The notes under the pieces were generated by a model, which did no database searches, was not told where the DNA came from, and saw nothing but the letters and a program-made list of their open reading frames with translations. From assembly GCF_041296385.1 (NCBI RefSeq), contig NC_091020.1, positions 34,545,001 to 34,609,000 of the forward strand: 64,000 bases of DNA. The letters run 5' to 3'. The DNA is from Aphelocoma coerulescens. Lineage: Eukaryota; Chordata; Aves; Passeriformes; Corvidae. The translations under genes and the position numbers were made by a program. Shown here one piece after another: positions 12,401 through 27,400 of this stretch (position 1 is the stretch's first letter; every line of letters begins with the position of its first letter).

Positions 12401-15400
12401 CAGGATGAGGAGCAATGGCCATAAACTAAAACACGACAAGTTTCACCTCACCGTGAGGAAGAATTTCTTTCCATGAGGGTGGCAGAGCTCTGGAACAGCT
12501 GTCAGGGAGGGTGTGGAGTGTCCCTCTCTGGAGACATTCCCAACCCATCTGGACACATTCCTGTGTCACCTGCTCCCCTTGGCAGGACTGGATGATCTCC
12601 AGAGGTTCCTTCCAACCCCACCCATCCTGTGACTCTTGTGATTCTCTGCTGAAGGTGATGGCTCAAGGACTCAGCTCTTGTGCCTTTGAGCTGTGGATTT
12701 TTGCCTCTCCATGCTGCAGGAAGGGATATTCCCTCCCTTCTCTTCCTTCCCTGTATTTTTCCACTCTGCAGCTGCACATGCAGCATTTTGCTCCTTCCCC
12801 AGAAGACCTGAGCTTGCAGGAGGGAGAGGAGGGAGCCAGAGCCAGGCAACCACTCTGAAACCTTCCCCCCTACCTTGTCTAGGGCAGTACTCTGGGTTGA
12901 TTTATTGCTGTGTGTGATCTCATGATTGTGATGTGTCTGTGTCCAGTTATTCCTCTACTGGCTTCAGTATTTTTGTGGAATTCTGGATTAATATGGAGTT
13001 ACGCTGGTTAATGCAGAGTTTCCACCAGACACTCTTTGAATGTCTGTATCACTTCATATCTGACCAAACTCCAGGAAAATCACACACTTTTCCCTGATTT
13101 TTCTCACTAATTAGTAACAAACAAAATCTTAAATAAACCTTATTTTTAGATTCTCCTTTAGCTAATCAGGAAAAGTTTTATCCGATTTCCTCCCCTCGCT
13201 TTCACCTGTGGCCAGTGTGTATCAAAAATGAGGAAACATTTCGGTTTCCTTGATTCATTTCAGATCCTTTCCCTAAAAGAGGGTGCCCAAGCAAACAGGA
13301 GGAGGACTGGGAGTTGTTCCTTAGCCAGTCAGTGCAGGTAGAGTTGCAGCTCAGTGAAGTAGCAGCTGTCAGAACCATCCCTGGCAACAAGTCAGCACAG
13401 AAACTCTTACAGAGATACCATGGGAAAGACAAGCTGCCAAGTGTATGCCAAATGAATGTACAGTTAATTCTCTCACAGGGTAACCCACAATTTATTTCAT
13501 GGATGAATATTTTTGGGGTGTTTTTCGTAGCTTTTAATTTTCGGATTTTCTTCTGCAAATTGCTGCTGTGATTATTTCGTGCTTAAACTTGATTGCCAGC
13601 CACTTCACCAAGTGGAGGACTTCTTTGGGTTGGGTTTCTTTTTTATTTTTATGGGTTTTTTTTTTTTCACTTTGGCATCTTTATTTTTGCTGTAACAAAT
13701 GTGCCTGATGTGAGTTGGCAAGCAGCAGCTTTTTAGTGGCTTCTTCTGCTGCTGAGCAGAAAAATATCAGCTGTGTGAAGCTGATGCTGTAGATTTGTGT
13801 GCTCAGAGCAGTAGAAACAACTTATGGGGGTGTTGATAAATCAGTTTGGGGTATGGATCTGCTGCTGTTGCTTGCTTGGAATAGTGAAGTCGTTCCATGC
13901 AAATCATCCTTACTTCTTCTCTTGTTCCCCCATAGAAGATAAACATTTCATTAAGAAGAACATGGAACATAATCAGAAATAATTCTGTTTGCTGTGCTCA
14001 TATTTTTGTGGGAAGTGATGAGATCCTTTGGGTGTTCTAAAATATTTTGTATTTTTTTTTAGTAATGGGAGATCAGTTATCTTAATGTACCTTAATTATT
14101 TTAATATTCTTACATTTTTCAGTTTGTTAAAAGAAATCTGTAGTGTCTAAGAATAAATCCCAGCAGTTCCATAATTGTGGTTTTTTTTACACGACAGGTC
14201 TGTGGGTGACTTTGAAACTTCTTCCAGGAGATATCCATCAGATTAGGAAAGAGTTTCCACACTTAGTGGACAGGTCAACAGCAGTGGCTCGGAAAATGGG
14301 CTTTCCTGAGATTATCATGCCTGGTAAGGCACTGTGGGGATTGATGCTGCTTTGTTAGATTTTAACCTGCTTTAAATATCTGGATCTATGGAAGGTTTTG
14401 GAGGAAAAAAAATAATTAAAGATGAATTTAAGGTATGGTATGCATGGAAAAAAAAGCATCATCAAAAGATGCTGTCTCATTTAAAATAAATGTAAAATAC
14501 TTTGGTAATACCTGCAACAATAAATGAAGCTCCCACCCCCTTCAAGAAGACAGGAGATCCCAGTGAGAGTGGAAATTCTCCTCTTTTCTCCCAGTTAAAA
14601 AGAATGTATACAAAGTACACACTTTGTATTATCCCCATAGCAAGGGCATATGTAAAACTTCTGTCCTGTGCTGAATCCAAAGCAGATTTTTCAGAGGCAC
14701 AGGCTTGATTTAGAGATAGCAGCTCTCTTAGGGTTGGTACCAGATGTGGATAATGCCTTTGAAAGAGAGCCCCATCATCTTTTTTTAAATACATGTATTC
14801 TGTGCATGTTCAGCTCAGGTGTTTACAGAAAAGAAACCAAACCAAAACCCATAAAAACCAACCCAGAACTGTGGTGCTTCTCCAAATAAAAACTGTCCTG
14901 AGCAAGTGCAGAACCAGCACTGTCCTTTGCAGGTTGATGGGCTCTGGAGGATCCATGAGGTGTTTCCAAAGCCCATCCCAGTTCCAGGTGTTCCTGTGGC
15001 TGCTGACAGATGTCTGTCCAATGTTTTACAGTCTCTTCAGATGGTGTGAGTGCCTCAGCACCTTGTTTGGGTCCTGTGTTGGCTCATAAACAGTCTGCCT
15101 CATGAAATTAGTGGAAATCCCTCGTTTCCCCAGCTCGTCTTCAAAATCCCAATTGAATTGGGGTGGAGCTGAGGAGCATTTTAAAACACAAATCTGAATA
15201 CAGCCCTCCCCTGCAACCCCCAAGCCAGCAAAAACATCAAATCTCTTCCTGATGTAACAAATTAGAGACCTCTTGTAGGCTGCTAAAATACTTTAAATTG
15301 CAAACCACCTTTGTATGGGAGAAATGGCTGTGTTGAAACTTTTCCTTTCAAATGAATAATGAAAGAAGTTGTGTAAAAACAAAATAAATGGAAATTTGGT

Positions 15401-18400
15401 GTTTTCAGTGTTTTGCTGTTGTTTCTGTGTGTCACTGGTTTCACAAATCCGTGGGCTTACTGTGAGAATTGTGGGTTATTCTGTGCTTTGCTTTCCCTTG
15501 TAGGAGATGTTCGTAATGACATTTATGTCACCTTGGTTCAGGGAGATTTTGACAAAGGCAGTAAAACCACAGCAAAGAACGTGGAAGTCACGGTGTCTGT
15601 TTATGATGAAGATGGCAAAAGATTAGAGGTACTAAAGTGTTTCATGTCTGGGGGCTTTTTGATTTTGATACATATCTGTTTAAGCCTTTCCAACATCTGT
15701 ATTTGGCAGCTTAAGGTCCCAGGTTTTATTTTCAGCCAAACTTTTGGCATCATTAAGTACATTTTGCCTTATCAATGAATGCACTTTGATACCAGTTTCA
15801 TGAGGAGCATTCTCTTCACTGAATTATTTTTTCTTGATTTGACTGAAAAAGTGGGGTTTAAGTGGCATAAACGCTTCCCCTGTCACTTGTTTTTGCAGAG
15901 TGTGATTTTTCCTGGTGCTGGTGATGAAGCCATCTCGGAGTACAAGTCAGTGATCTATTACCAAGTGAAGCAGCCTCGCTGGTTTGAGACTGTAAAGGTA
16001 TTGAAACTGTTAAAATAACTTCTCTGGGTGTTAATGTGCCGTTAATCCAGCTTTCAGTGGCAAACAGAACTGGGGAGATGCAGTGCCTGTGTTCAGCAGG
16101 GCAAGGAATGGCTCAGCTAAGGAAGGCTCTGACTTTTATTGCACACTGAATTTTATTTCAGCCATTGGCCAGGATGACTGTTGTGGGGAAACTCCAGCAT
16201 CTCTTTAGGAATGGTTTGCTCTGTTTCCATGAAGCTGACCTAGAGGAGCAGGATATGAAGGCTGTAACACATTTGCCAGAGTGCTGGACTCATCACTGTT
16301 TGGGGAGCTGGTTGTGCTTTAAGCTTGCTCATTTTGCTGGGGCAATAATCTTTCCACTTCCCTGCCAAGTTTGGATATTGCAGAGGAGCTGATGGTGGCT
16401 TTCTGGGATACTTCCAGTCTGTCTGAGCAGTGGGAGCAGGGGCTGTGTGCTCACAAGGGCCTTGGAGCTACTCCCCACACCGGAATTTTCACTCCAAAGC
16501 TGCCCTTGTTGTGTCCATAGGCAGCAAGGGGCTGCTGGGGGTGGCCGAGGATGGATGTGCTGCTGGGATTGTCACTCACTGATCATTTGGAAGTGCTGAA
16601 AGATGTCTGGATGGGGTTGGGAGAGGCTGAAGGTGCTGCACTGACCATTTCCTTCCCCTCTCCCCTCGTGTGCAGGTGGCCATCCCCATCGAGGACGTGA
16701 ACCGCAGCCACCTGAGGTTCACCTTCCGCCACAGATCTTCCCAGGACTGTGAGTACCTCAGCCTCTCCTTGGGAATTCCTGGCAGTGCCTGGTGCCAGTG
16801 TCTCCTGAAGCAGGGATGGCATTCCCAGTCCTGAACTGATTATTGTCAGTTTTAGTGCAGGATTATATTTGTGACATTTTATTTTATTTTATGTCACGTC
16901 TCAGCTCCTTTTTCCCTTTACATCTTCCTCACTCTTACCTATCCTCATCGAGTTTTTCCTTCCCTGCCCAGTTTTTTTCTCCAAAGGGAATAAATGGGAT
17001 TTTTTACTAGATTACTAATGGAATAAAGCTTTCCATTAGTAATTCAGAGGGTTGTGGTATTCTGTACCTTAGGGGTAGGGAGTAGTAAAGATCAACAAAT
17101 GGGAATGTGAAAGTTTGCAGTTGGCTTAGCGTCAGGAATTGAAGACTTTGGGATTGAGAAACTTAGTAAAATAATTTAGATAAAAACAAAAAACAAAAAA
17201 AAATCCTCAAAAAAGCCAAACAACCCAGCCAAACAAAAACACAAAACAAAAAAACCCCCACCCAAAAATGGTATGGGAACAAAAAACATCCCCAAGACAA
17301 GAATGATAATTCTTAAGGAAAACAGTATGCCAAAAGTCAGTGCCATTATTATCAGAATCATGATTGTGTGCTACAAATCAATAGAGTCAGAAATGTTCTT
17401 ATGATGGCTCAGATATTTAGGTTGGCCACAGCCTAAATATTTAAAAGAGGTCATTCCTAAATATTAAAAGGAGCCCCTTCCAGGGCTTTCTCCCAGGCTC
17501 CTTGGGCTGTCTGAGGTGATGACACTTTCCTTCTGGCTTTACTTCTCAACTTTGTGATCTCTCCTTTCTCTGTTGCTTTGTTTTTTTAAACTTTTGCCAA
17601 TAGATTTGGGCAAGAACAAAGCAAATGCATTTTCTAGTTCCTGTTGGCTGCAGAATGGGTCAGCTTTCAAAAAAACTCAGGCATTTCATCTGCGATTACA
17701 GATCCAGTTTCTGTTTTGCTTCTAATGTTCCCCCTTCAAATGTGTGTCCTCAGGGCTCTGTGCTCTGATGAGATCCTCAGTGCTGCTGTTCAGATCTTTA
17801 TTCCAGCTCCCAAACACTGCCATTCTTCTAAAAACCTGAGCTTTCCAAATGCATCACATTTCTGTTTTGTTTTTAAAAAGCTGCCTTAATATAAAGCTTT
17901 CCAAAAGAACAGACAGAATAGAGAAAAAGGAGCATCTGGTTACTGTTGATATGTTCATTTTTTTTTTTTTTTTTTTGGTTCTATCTTGCTTTTAGTAGAC
18001 TTCCCCAATTTCTTGTACACTTAATTTACAGGAGAATCTTTGCTGTGGTCACTCACTGGCAGGTTGTCCATGTCTGTGGGATTTAGGTGCCCTGTCTGTA
18101 GAAGTACCAAATAGTTATGTGGTGATTTGTCTTTTTTTTGTAACAGCCAAAGATAAATCTGAGAAAATATTTGCTCTGGCATTTGTGAAGCTCATGAGAT
18201 ACGATGGGACAACTCTGAGAGATGGAGAGCACGACCTTATAGTTTACAAGGTAGAATTTTGACTTCCCCGTGGGGGCGCTCCACTGATTGACTTCTGGGG
18301 AATTCTGTTCCAGAACTACACAGGAAAATGTGTTTTGAACTCCTCTGTTAAATCAAACTAAGCAGCAAGTCATGGGTAGTTGGTTTATATGGGTGATTGA

Positions 18401-21400
18401 ATATGGGTGATTGAATATGGGTGATTGAGTGTTAAACCTTTAATATGTTTTAATTTCGAAGGCATTTGTTGTTGAGTTTTTTGTGGATTGGGAAAAGTGA
18501 ATTTGATGGCTCCAGGCCTAAGAAAATTCAGTATAAATGTTAAAATTTTCTTATTACTGGGATTTTGACTGGGTATTTTCTCCTGCTGTGTTTCAAACAT
18601 CACTGTAGGCAGAAGCCAAGAAACTGGAGGATGCCTCGACCTATCTCAGTCTGCCATCCACAAAAATAGAGCTGGAGGAAAAGGGACATTCAGCAACAGG
18701 GAAGAGCATGCAGAACCTTGGCAGCTGCACCATCAGCAAAGACTCTTTCCAGATTTCCACTCTGGTCTGTTCAACAAAACTGACCCAGAATGGTGAGTTC
18801 CCAGAACTGCTCCTCACAGGAGGATTGGGATCTGTGTGCTGGCTTTGCTGCCTTCTCCATCCCAATTCCATGGGAATGGGTGGTGGCTGTTTGCCACAAG
18901 GTCCTGGATTAAATTGGGTGAGTGAATGTGTGAACCATCCAACCTTTTCTCTCTTGTTTTGCTCCAGAGCAGTCTGTCTGAGGAAGCTTGGGATTCTGAG
19001 GTTAAGTGGAACCAGGGATATTGTTTCCCATATAGCTGAGACTCTTGCCCTGAAGGGCACTGAAAACAGGCTCTGTAGCAATTTAGTTTTCCTTGAAAAG
19101 TAGCACTGAGGAAGGGGATGTGTTTGCTTTCAGGAGTAGGTAATATCAGGGCTCTGCTCCCAAACAAGCTGATTTATGTTATTCCAGGGTGCAATATCCA
19201 TATCTTGGGGCTGAGGAAAGCTTTGATGTTTTCTCCTGGTGTGCAGAAGGGATGTGAGGGGAGGATCTGTTGCCTGGAGGTCACTCTCATGTTCCCACAC
19301 CTTCCCAGGAGTGGCCTTGGCCTCGTTTGTTCCTTCTAAACCTTGCCTTCTGTACATTTTCCCTGTTTGTCAGCTGGCTGAGTGCATCCCAAGGCTGTGC
19401 AAAGCTGGTGGCAGCCACCACAGCCAATATTTCACATTTCCAGCCTGTGCCCTCTGTGTAATTTCTGTGCTCCGTTGCCATGGAGCGATCCCTTGTTCTC
19501 CTGGCTGCACCAGCAGCGGAGTGGGGAGTGTGGGAGGGTCATTCCATAGGGAGTGAGTCATTCCAGGGAGCTGCTGTGACTCAGGAGGGTCTGTGGGGAG
19601 CTGGATGAGGAGGGAAGGTGGGTGGGAATCACGATGAGATTCCCACATTCCTGAGTCCCCCCTGTCCAGGGGGATGTCCCTGCTCGGGCACAGCTCCACG
19701 GCCAGCCCGGAGTTGACTGCGGTGTTTTCCAGTGGCATCTCCCAGCACATCCCGGGTGTTTCACATGCAGAGCACATCAGATCCACTGCAGTCTGGCAGG
19801 CTTGGAGCCTGGGAGGGTGCTCAGCAAAAGAATTGGGATGTGCTTGTAGGGTTTCCCAGCAAAGCTGGGATCACAGCTCAACAGCAGCACAGTGGGGCCG
19901 GGGCTCGGAGAGCAGGATCCAGCATCTGGAATTAAACTGCTTTTTGTTGGAACATGTGTGCTGTTTTTCCCTTCAGCCTTCCCTACTAGTGCTCGTTAGT
20001 AGTTAAAAGTATTTCCCAGTGATCAATATATTGATGTGGCTTTCACAGAACTGCTATTAAAATTAAACCTGAGCATTGTTTGGCACTTAATTTACATAGC
20101 GTTTGCTTTGAGGGCCTGATCTTTATTTAATGCTGCTGGTAATTATGTTGTCTGTGAAACTTTTCCTCGGAGTTGCCAAAGTCTTTTCTCTCTCTTCAAA
20201 GTACTGTGACACTATTAAGCAAGATCACCATGAGTCGTTGAGCAGAAAAGAAATAAAACAAAAAAACCATCATTAAATTCCTCCCTCAAGTATCAGTTTG
20301 CATCTGGAAATTGGCAGTGCTTTTCAGATGGTGATTTCTGAAGCTGATTTTAAGTTTTGTAAAATGGTTGGTTAATAATCTTCCTTCAACTTCCTTAAAA
20401 ACAAGTAAATAAAAATCCATTATTATCCTCACTTACCAAAACATTGAGCCAAAGCAGATTTTTCTTTTGATTACCACTCATAGTTCTTTCTTTACCCTCC
20501 ATAACTATCTCAGAACTGGCTTTAAGACTTATTTTTAATTATTCTGAAAGCATGAGAATAAGTCATCTGGCTTTTTCTGTGTGGTGGTTAATGGTGCAGA
20601 AACCTTCTTGCACCTGAGCTCTTTGAGCACTCCCTTGACTTCAGTCCTCTATGAACTGTGAGTTATTAATGTTGCTTTTCTATCAGTAATCAATGTCCTT
20701 AGCATGGAAAAGTCTTCAAAATAACAAATTTGGCCACTGGTGAGACTTTTATTTGAGAGAGGGTGGTGGTAAGAAGTATCTACTTTAACACTTCACTGGT
20801 TTTTAGTGATTTGAGCAGAATTTATGAGGGCAGGACCATTCCCTGGCCTTTTGCTGGATTTTGCAGTTAATTTTGAAGAAGACCAGTGACATAAAACAAA
20901 GAGGAGGAGCAAAACCCCCCTCAGTGCCTGTGGAAATAAATCCTCTTGGTCCTTCTTCCAAGACTTCCAGGATGTCCTGTTACTATCAGGGTGATGGGAC
21001 CAGAAGTGAAATTGCATTAATGGGCTTGCATTAATGCTGGAAAAGTGTTCAGTTTCCAGTAGGCAGAGAGCTGGCTGGTGCTGTCCCCGTGGGTTTGTGC
21101 TGGAAGCATCCAGGGCACCTCTAAGGCTTATTTCAAGAATTTCTCTGTTTTCTTTCCTGCCTGAAGGACTCAAATCTCAGGATAATAGTGGCTGTTCCTT
21201 CACTGGAGTCAGGACTTTGAGGAACCAGGGAGACCAGAATTTTGGAGAACAGTTGGGAAAAATTTGACTTAGCACAGTTGATAATTAAAAAAAACCCAAC
21301 ACACATACACACATGACTAATTGAAGTGCTGTAGTGGCATAAAAAGTGAAGATGTAAGCACTGAATTAAAATAAAAGCCATACAGCCTGGAAATCAAATG

Positions 21401-24400
21401 TTAAAGTCAAGAAAGCAGAGAATTTCAAAGAACAGATTTTTAGGGGAAATATTACCTAACTTAATTCAGGGGCTGGGCTTTGAGAAAGGTTTGGGTGTGT
21501 CTATGGGGGAGCTTTTGCACAGATAGAGGTCAGGGGAAGCAGATAGGCAGGAACTTGGGCTGTTTGCTTCCACTTGTTAAATACCTTGTGAAAGAAAATG
21601 TTCATAAGCAGTCAATAGAATAATAAATCACATTAATAAAGCAAAGTTGCTGCTGGGGACTTTGCAACCTGAGTGTTTGTTTAAACCCTTTGCAGTTGGA
21701 AATCACAGAATCCCAGACTGGTTTGGGTTGGAAGGGACCTTAATGATCACCCAGTGCCACCCCCTGCCGTAGGCAGGGACACCTCCCACTGTCCCAGGTT
21801 GCTCCAACCTGGCCTTGGACACTTCCAGGGTTGGGGCAGCCCCAGCTTCCCTGGGCAACCTCATTCTGTCTTTCTCCTGATGTTTTCTAATCTCAAATTT
21901 CACTTGACCTAGGCTGACTCCAACATTCCTGTTTCCTGTAGGCTAAACCAGTGTTTTACATCCTTTTGCTGCATTATTTTACACGCAGCCCTGTGAAAGG
22001 AGTGGGATTAACTGCCTGACTGGTACTTTGCTGGGGTTAATTAATGCTTGCAGTGCCAGTGAGTGCCCATTTTTCTGTACCCTGTAAGTTATTTTTCCCT
22101 TTCAGCTGGCCTGCACTGACATTTTGTGCTCACAAATGTATATTCATTTAGCATTTGCTCTGCCAGCACGCTGCGAGTCCACGTGGGTTTGTTTTCTTGG
22201 GGCAATCCGTGATGCTGTTCAGAGCTTGTCTGTGGGCTGGCTTTTGTTCAGATCATTTCTTCTGTCAAGCTGATGCCTTGTTAGAAGTCAGACTGCAGCA
22301 AAATTCAGGGGTGGAAAGCTGCTATGAATATATCCATGAAACACTTTGGATAACTCATGGAGGCATCTTTGCTTTGCTTCCAGAAGCATTTTTTTGTTAA
22401 TGCTGAGTTTCTTAAGACTTTGGGTTCAGGCTATAGACTTCTTGTAGGATGTATTAAAAGGAATGGAGGGCTTGGATTCAAGTCTTTCAAAGTTTTAATG
22501 TAGTAAACCACTCTTTATTTCTCCTCACAAGGAGATGATGAGAAGGCTTGGTTTGAGTGCTGCTCAGAGGGGAATCTTTCCAAGGAGTACTGCAGTCCTC
22601 TCCACTAGAAGTAACTTCATTTATTACTTAGAATGAAAGATTTTTTGGGAAAAGTATAGCAGCTGCTTTGGGTCTTTGCAGATAGTTTGCAGAATAAACT
22701 CTGCAGATTCATGGCTTGGTAAGCATAGTGTTGGTTGCTTTGAAAGTCTAAATAGCAGAGAGGTGAGGGGATATTTGTTGGGAGAAACTGCCTGTTTTGA
22801 GTTATTTTGGGCAGAATTCACATAATATGAATCATATTGGGAGGTGGGTAATGTGCAGGAGTGGGTCAGGGGCTAAACTGAAGGTAGTGAGTCTTTAAAT
22901 TAGTCATGAAATCGTTTAGGTTGGAGAAGACCTTTAAGATCATTGAATTCAGTTTTTTGTTGAGGGCTTCTTCTGAGCAGGAGTTGCTGCGAGTTTGTTT
23001 TGTGCTGAAAAGTGACTTTTCATGGGGAAGAATTTTTCCCTGAGGCTACTTTGGCTAAGGCAGGAGGAGTGTGGGGTTTTGGGGTCTGGGTGCAATTCAG
23101 CATCTCAGCAGATGCTGGGGTGGGTTTGACCCCTTGGGGTTGATATTTCCCAGCGAGCTGCTGCTCTGCAGGGGAACTGAGAGTTCCTCCTGGGAACTTC
23201 TCTCTAAAGGAAGCTTTGCAATGACTAATGGAGAGAGCTGGCCTTCTGTATTCCCTTCTTTATCAAGGAATGCTGGAGTGACACCATCTTCGTGGTGCTG
23301 GATTTGGGGACAAGACCATTCTCATGATCCGCTCTGTGCCCTCAGGGTCCATCCCTTGAGAGCAGTCTGGGCACTCCTCATCACCCAGCTTCCCCCCACT
23401 CTCATTTAGTTTGCAGCTGTTTGCCTTGCACTGTGCTTTGTTTTCTTTTCAGTTTATGCAGTGAGAGCAAAGGAGCTGGAAACATTAATGCTGGGAGAGT
23501 CACTGCCCTGTAGATATGACTGTGTTGGTGGCTGACTAATTTCATTCTGGCATCTTTTTCTAAATACACAACTGTTGTGTACAGCAAATTAAAAACCGAG
23601 GGAGCAGGCTTCCTTGGCCTAGATTTTTCCTGCTGATATTTCAAAAGCTGGCTGCTTTTCTGAGAGCCTTTCAGAGTTCTGTCAGGGTAGAAGGATTGTC
23701 CGAGGTTTCTGCAGCGTCAGAAGGTACCAGAAATGCGTCGTTGTCCAGGGAAAAAAGGCTGAACTAAGGAAATAAAGCTCTTTGTCCTGCCCATGGTTAT
23801 GGAGGGTGAGGGGAGGGAAATACCCTGTGTGATAAAATTGTTTCTTATAATTCCTAGTTGACCTCTTGGGACTGCTGAAGTGGAGATCCAACACGAGCCT
23901 GTTGCACCAGAACTTGAAGCAGCTGATGAAGGTTGATGGTGGTGAAGTGGTCAAGGTAATGAGTTCATGTCTTTAAAAATCCCAGATTTTGAGGCATCTT
24001 TTTGTTTTGGTTCCCCACACCTCCCCCCTCAAGCTCACTGCACTCACTTGCACATTAAATTGCAAGCAGGAGTCTCAAACTTCAGGGTGCTGATGCTCCT
24101 CTCCCTGCCCTCTAGAACATTTCAGATGTTGAGAACTGATAAAACACACATAAAATGCACATTTCTGAAAATTTAGGGGGTTTTTTTTTAGCACTTTGGT
24201 CAATTTTTATATACACATCCATGAAGAAAAGGTGTTTTTCTTTGCAGTATTAGAGCATCTCAGAATTCTTACATGGTGATATTAAATACACTTAATCTGT
24301 GGATGTGGAATGCAATCCTCGTGTGTGCTGCTGTTGTTTTCTTTTTAAAAAAAAACACTTTTTCTGGAAATATTTAGCTGAGCCAAGTTATTTTCATTTG

Positions 24401-27400
24401 CCAAGGCCACTGAGTGATTATTTAGCTGTGCAAAAGAGGAGGCTGGGACTTCATTTAAGATGTTGTAACAAATCAAATCTAAAAGAGAGTCAAAAGATGT
24501 ACTGGGGACAGGTGACCCTGAAGGCCCTGGGGAGTTATTTCCTTACTTCAGGGCATTTTTAGGTGGTTAATAGGAGCATAATGAATGGCTCAGCTTGAAG
24601 TAACTTAAACCATCTGGGAATGCTGATACTGTCATCCTTGGAGGGTGGGGAAAGTGGGATCTCACAGGTTTGTGTTTCAGGAAGGTTCTACCTGCTGTGG
24701 TTTTGTCCTGGATCGTTTGACAGCAGAATCTTGACAGTGGTACTGGCTCCTGCCAAGCACTGTCATGGCTCTGTCACTTGGAGTTCTCCCTCCTCTCCAG
24801 ATGTGGCATCCCAGAGTGCGTGGCACATTCCTGCTTGGTGGGGATTAGGGATTTCCTCAGGATGCAGCATAGATGAGGTTTGAGTAAAAGCACTGGAGTG
24901 AGTTCTCCAGCTGCACACACTCAGAGTCAATGAGATTCCCTTCCTTCCTGCTCACAGGGATCTGAGCACAACTGGATCATGCACAGGGCAGAAGAAGGAA
25001 TGTTTAATATTGCTTCCACCACCATTTTTATCCTTTTTTTTAGAGGGCCATTCCATTCTCCATCTGTTTACATTCTCAATCTGTTGCAGCAGTGTTCCAT
25101 CTTTGTGGAGCCTGCTCTGTTGGAGTATCTGATTTGTAACTGTTCTTTCTGTTCTTCCAGCTTTCTTTGTCCTTCATGTCTTTAAACACAATACCTGGTA
25201 CAGTCTGGATATCTTTAAAAAAAGTACTGATGTGATAAAATGCATTCATATTTTCTGTTAAGCCATTGCCATTCCTCAAAACTCCCAGTAAAAGGCCTGG
25301 GCCTGCCAGCGTTCATTTATTGCTGAGTAGAGATCAGCCCAGATCCCCATTCTGTGCCTGTTCCCAGAGTGTGGGGAAGCTGTAAATGTTATCTCCCTTC
25401 CCCAGAGGCTCTGGCTCCATTTTTGCAGAGTCTATGGAATATGAGAAGGTAACAGAATAGTCCAGGAATTATAATTATTCATGCTACCTGAGGAACGTCC
25501 TGCCCCTTTGCACAGCAGCATCTCTGCCGTGCTCTTCCAGCTGCTCCACCGAGTCCTTGTGAACGGATTTAAAGCTTGAACTCTGCCTGTGCAAGTCAGG
25601 CTAAGGTGCCTGAATGTGAAATCAAGGCTTGGTCAGCCTCCCAGCCATCCTTTGGCTTCCAAAGGACTCAGCGTGTGGGACCCAAGAGTGCAACTTCTCT
25701 TCAGACCAAGAGAGAAACTTCTCCTGTCAAGGCTCAGAACCCTGCTTTACACTTCCCTTCCTGCCAGCTGGCAGCAGCCACGGAATCATTTCGAATTACA
25801 GAACCATTTAGGTTGGAAAAGACCTCTAAGATCTCAGAGTTCAACCTTTAGAACATCGAGTCCAGCCTTTAATGTGCTTTATTTGCACATCTTCTTTAAT
25901 GGAATGAGTAAGGCTGGGAGAAGGTGATGTTTTTCTTTTGCCCCTGTAGTGAAATTATGAGCTGGCTCTTCCCCAGGACTGGGCTGACATCAGCTGCAAG
26001 AATTTTGGCTTTTCTGTTTTTTCATCCTCAGCAGCAGGAGCTGTGACTCAGTGCTCACTTGGTTTAAGAAGTTTGACATTCAGCTGTGAATGGGGGTTAA
26101 TTCCTGACATTTGACTGTAGGTTTAGGAGATCAGGTGAATCATGCTTGATCCAGGAGACTCATTGCACAGCTGAACATTTTTAAAGGAGGAAGGTGGGAG
26201 TCAGGCTGGTTTTCCCTCTCACAGGGTGTGTGGTGCCTCTTTGTAGCTGGGATCTTGGAATCAGTTCCTTTCTGCTATTTGAGATACTCTTCCCCAACCT
26301 TGTCTCATCTACAGTGCAAAAACTATTTTTGTTTCATTTTACTTCTCTGTGAGGGTGCTGAGGCCCTGGCACAGGGTGCCCAGAGCAGCTGTGGCTGCCC
26401 CTGGATCCCTGGCAGTGCCCAAGGCCAGGCTGGACATTGGGGCTGGGAGCAGCCTAGGACAGTGGAAGGTGTCCCTGCCCATGGCAGGAGTGGCACTGGA
26501 TGAACTTTAAGATCCCTTCCAAACCATTTTGTGATGATTTGAGACAGATGTGCTGGAACCATCCGTATTTAACCCCTTCTTTCTCGACCCAAACTGAGCT
26601 GTGATCCGTCCTGGCTGTGCCCTGGAGGAGCCCCTGTCTGTCTGTGCCAGCTGGAGGAAGGAGCTGCTCAGACACACAATCCCATTCCAGCAAAACTGAT
26701 GAGTATCTCTGGGCAGTGCATGGATTCCTGGCTGTCTCTGGGAAGAACTACAGGAATTAGGAAGCTTTTGTCCCTGTGCTTGACTGGAAGCCCCTGGCAC
26801 TAATCTGCTTTTCCTCTCGTCTTGCACAGATGGGGGTGCCCAGCCAGGGGGGAGTGAAGACCTTCCTGTGTAGGTTTGGGGCTGGGGCAGCAGTGGGGTG
26901 CTCTGTTCCCATGCCTGCATGTGTGATCCCGTTGGAGTTGTGGATCTGGGCGGGGCAGCCCTGAGCAGGGATGTTCTGAGTGCCTCCCACGGCTCAGCTC
27001 CCAGTTTCCTTGGCATGAGACTCAGTTGCTTGTGTGGTTTGTGCTCTGAAACACCCAAGTTTTCAGCAATGCATGGGCCTGGTGACTGTGGGGTGAAGCT
27101 GCAGTTTGGAAATTCTTGTTGGAGCACTGTCGTAGATGGAAGTCCTTGTTCAGGTGTGCCAAGTGTGATTTCGGACTTCCTTTTTTTCTGCTGGAGTGAT
27201 AACGTGTGTAGAGATAATGAACTTCACTAAAAAATAATTTGCTGAAAAGAAAAACATTGGATTTTTCATTTTTTGGCTAACTTTTAAAATGCCTTTAGCA
27301 AGTACCTCTATAGAGACCTGTGTGGAGTCTGAATTTAATATTCCTTTGGAAATATGATGAGCTGTGTGGTTTCTTTGTAGTTTCTGCAAGATACACTGGA

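Noticed and set aside
12671..12917. Open frames on both strands just after the CR1 in intron w8
   Set aside because: Short, overlapping, no domain, no DOCK1 or other protein similarity recognised.
17178..17270. A-rich tract as a retroposed poly-A tail
   Set aside because: Interrupted by C runs and lacking a recognisable element body or target duplication; treated as low complexity.
26507..27127. 206-codon open frame on the minus strand
   Set aside because: Low-complexity Pro/Gln/Ser-rich composition, no recognised domain, overlaps a CR1 tail at one end, and lies in a DOCK1 intron without splice or polyadenylation context.
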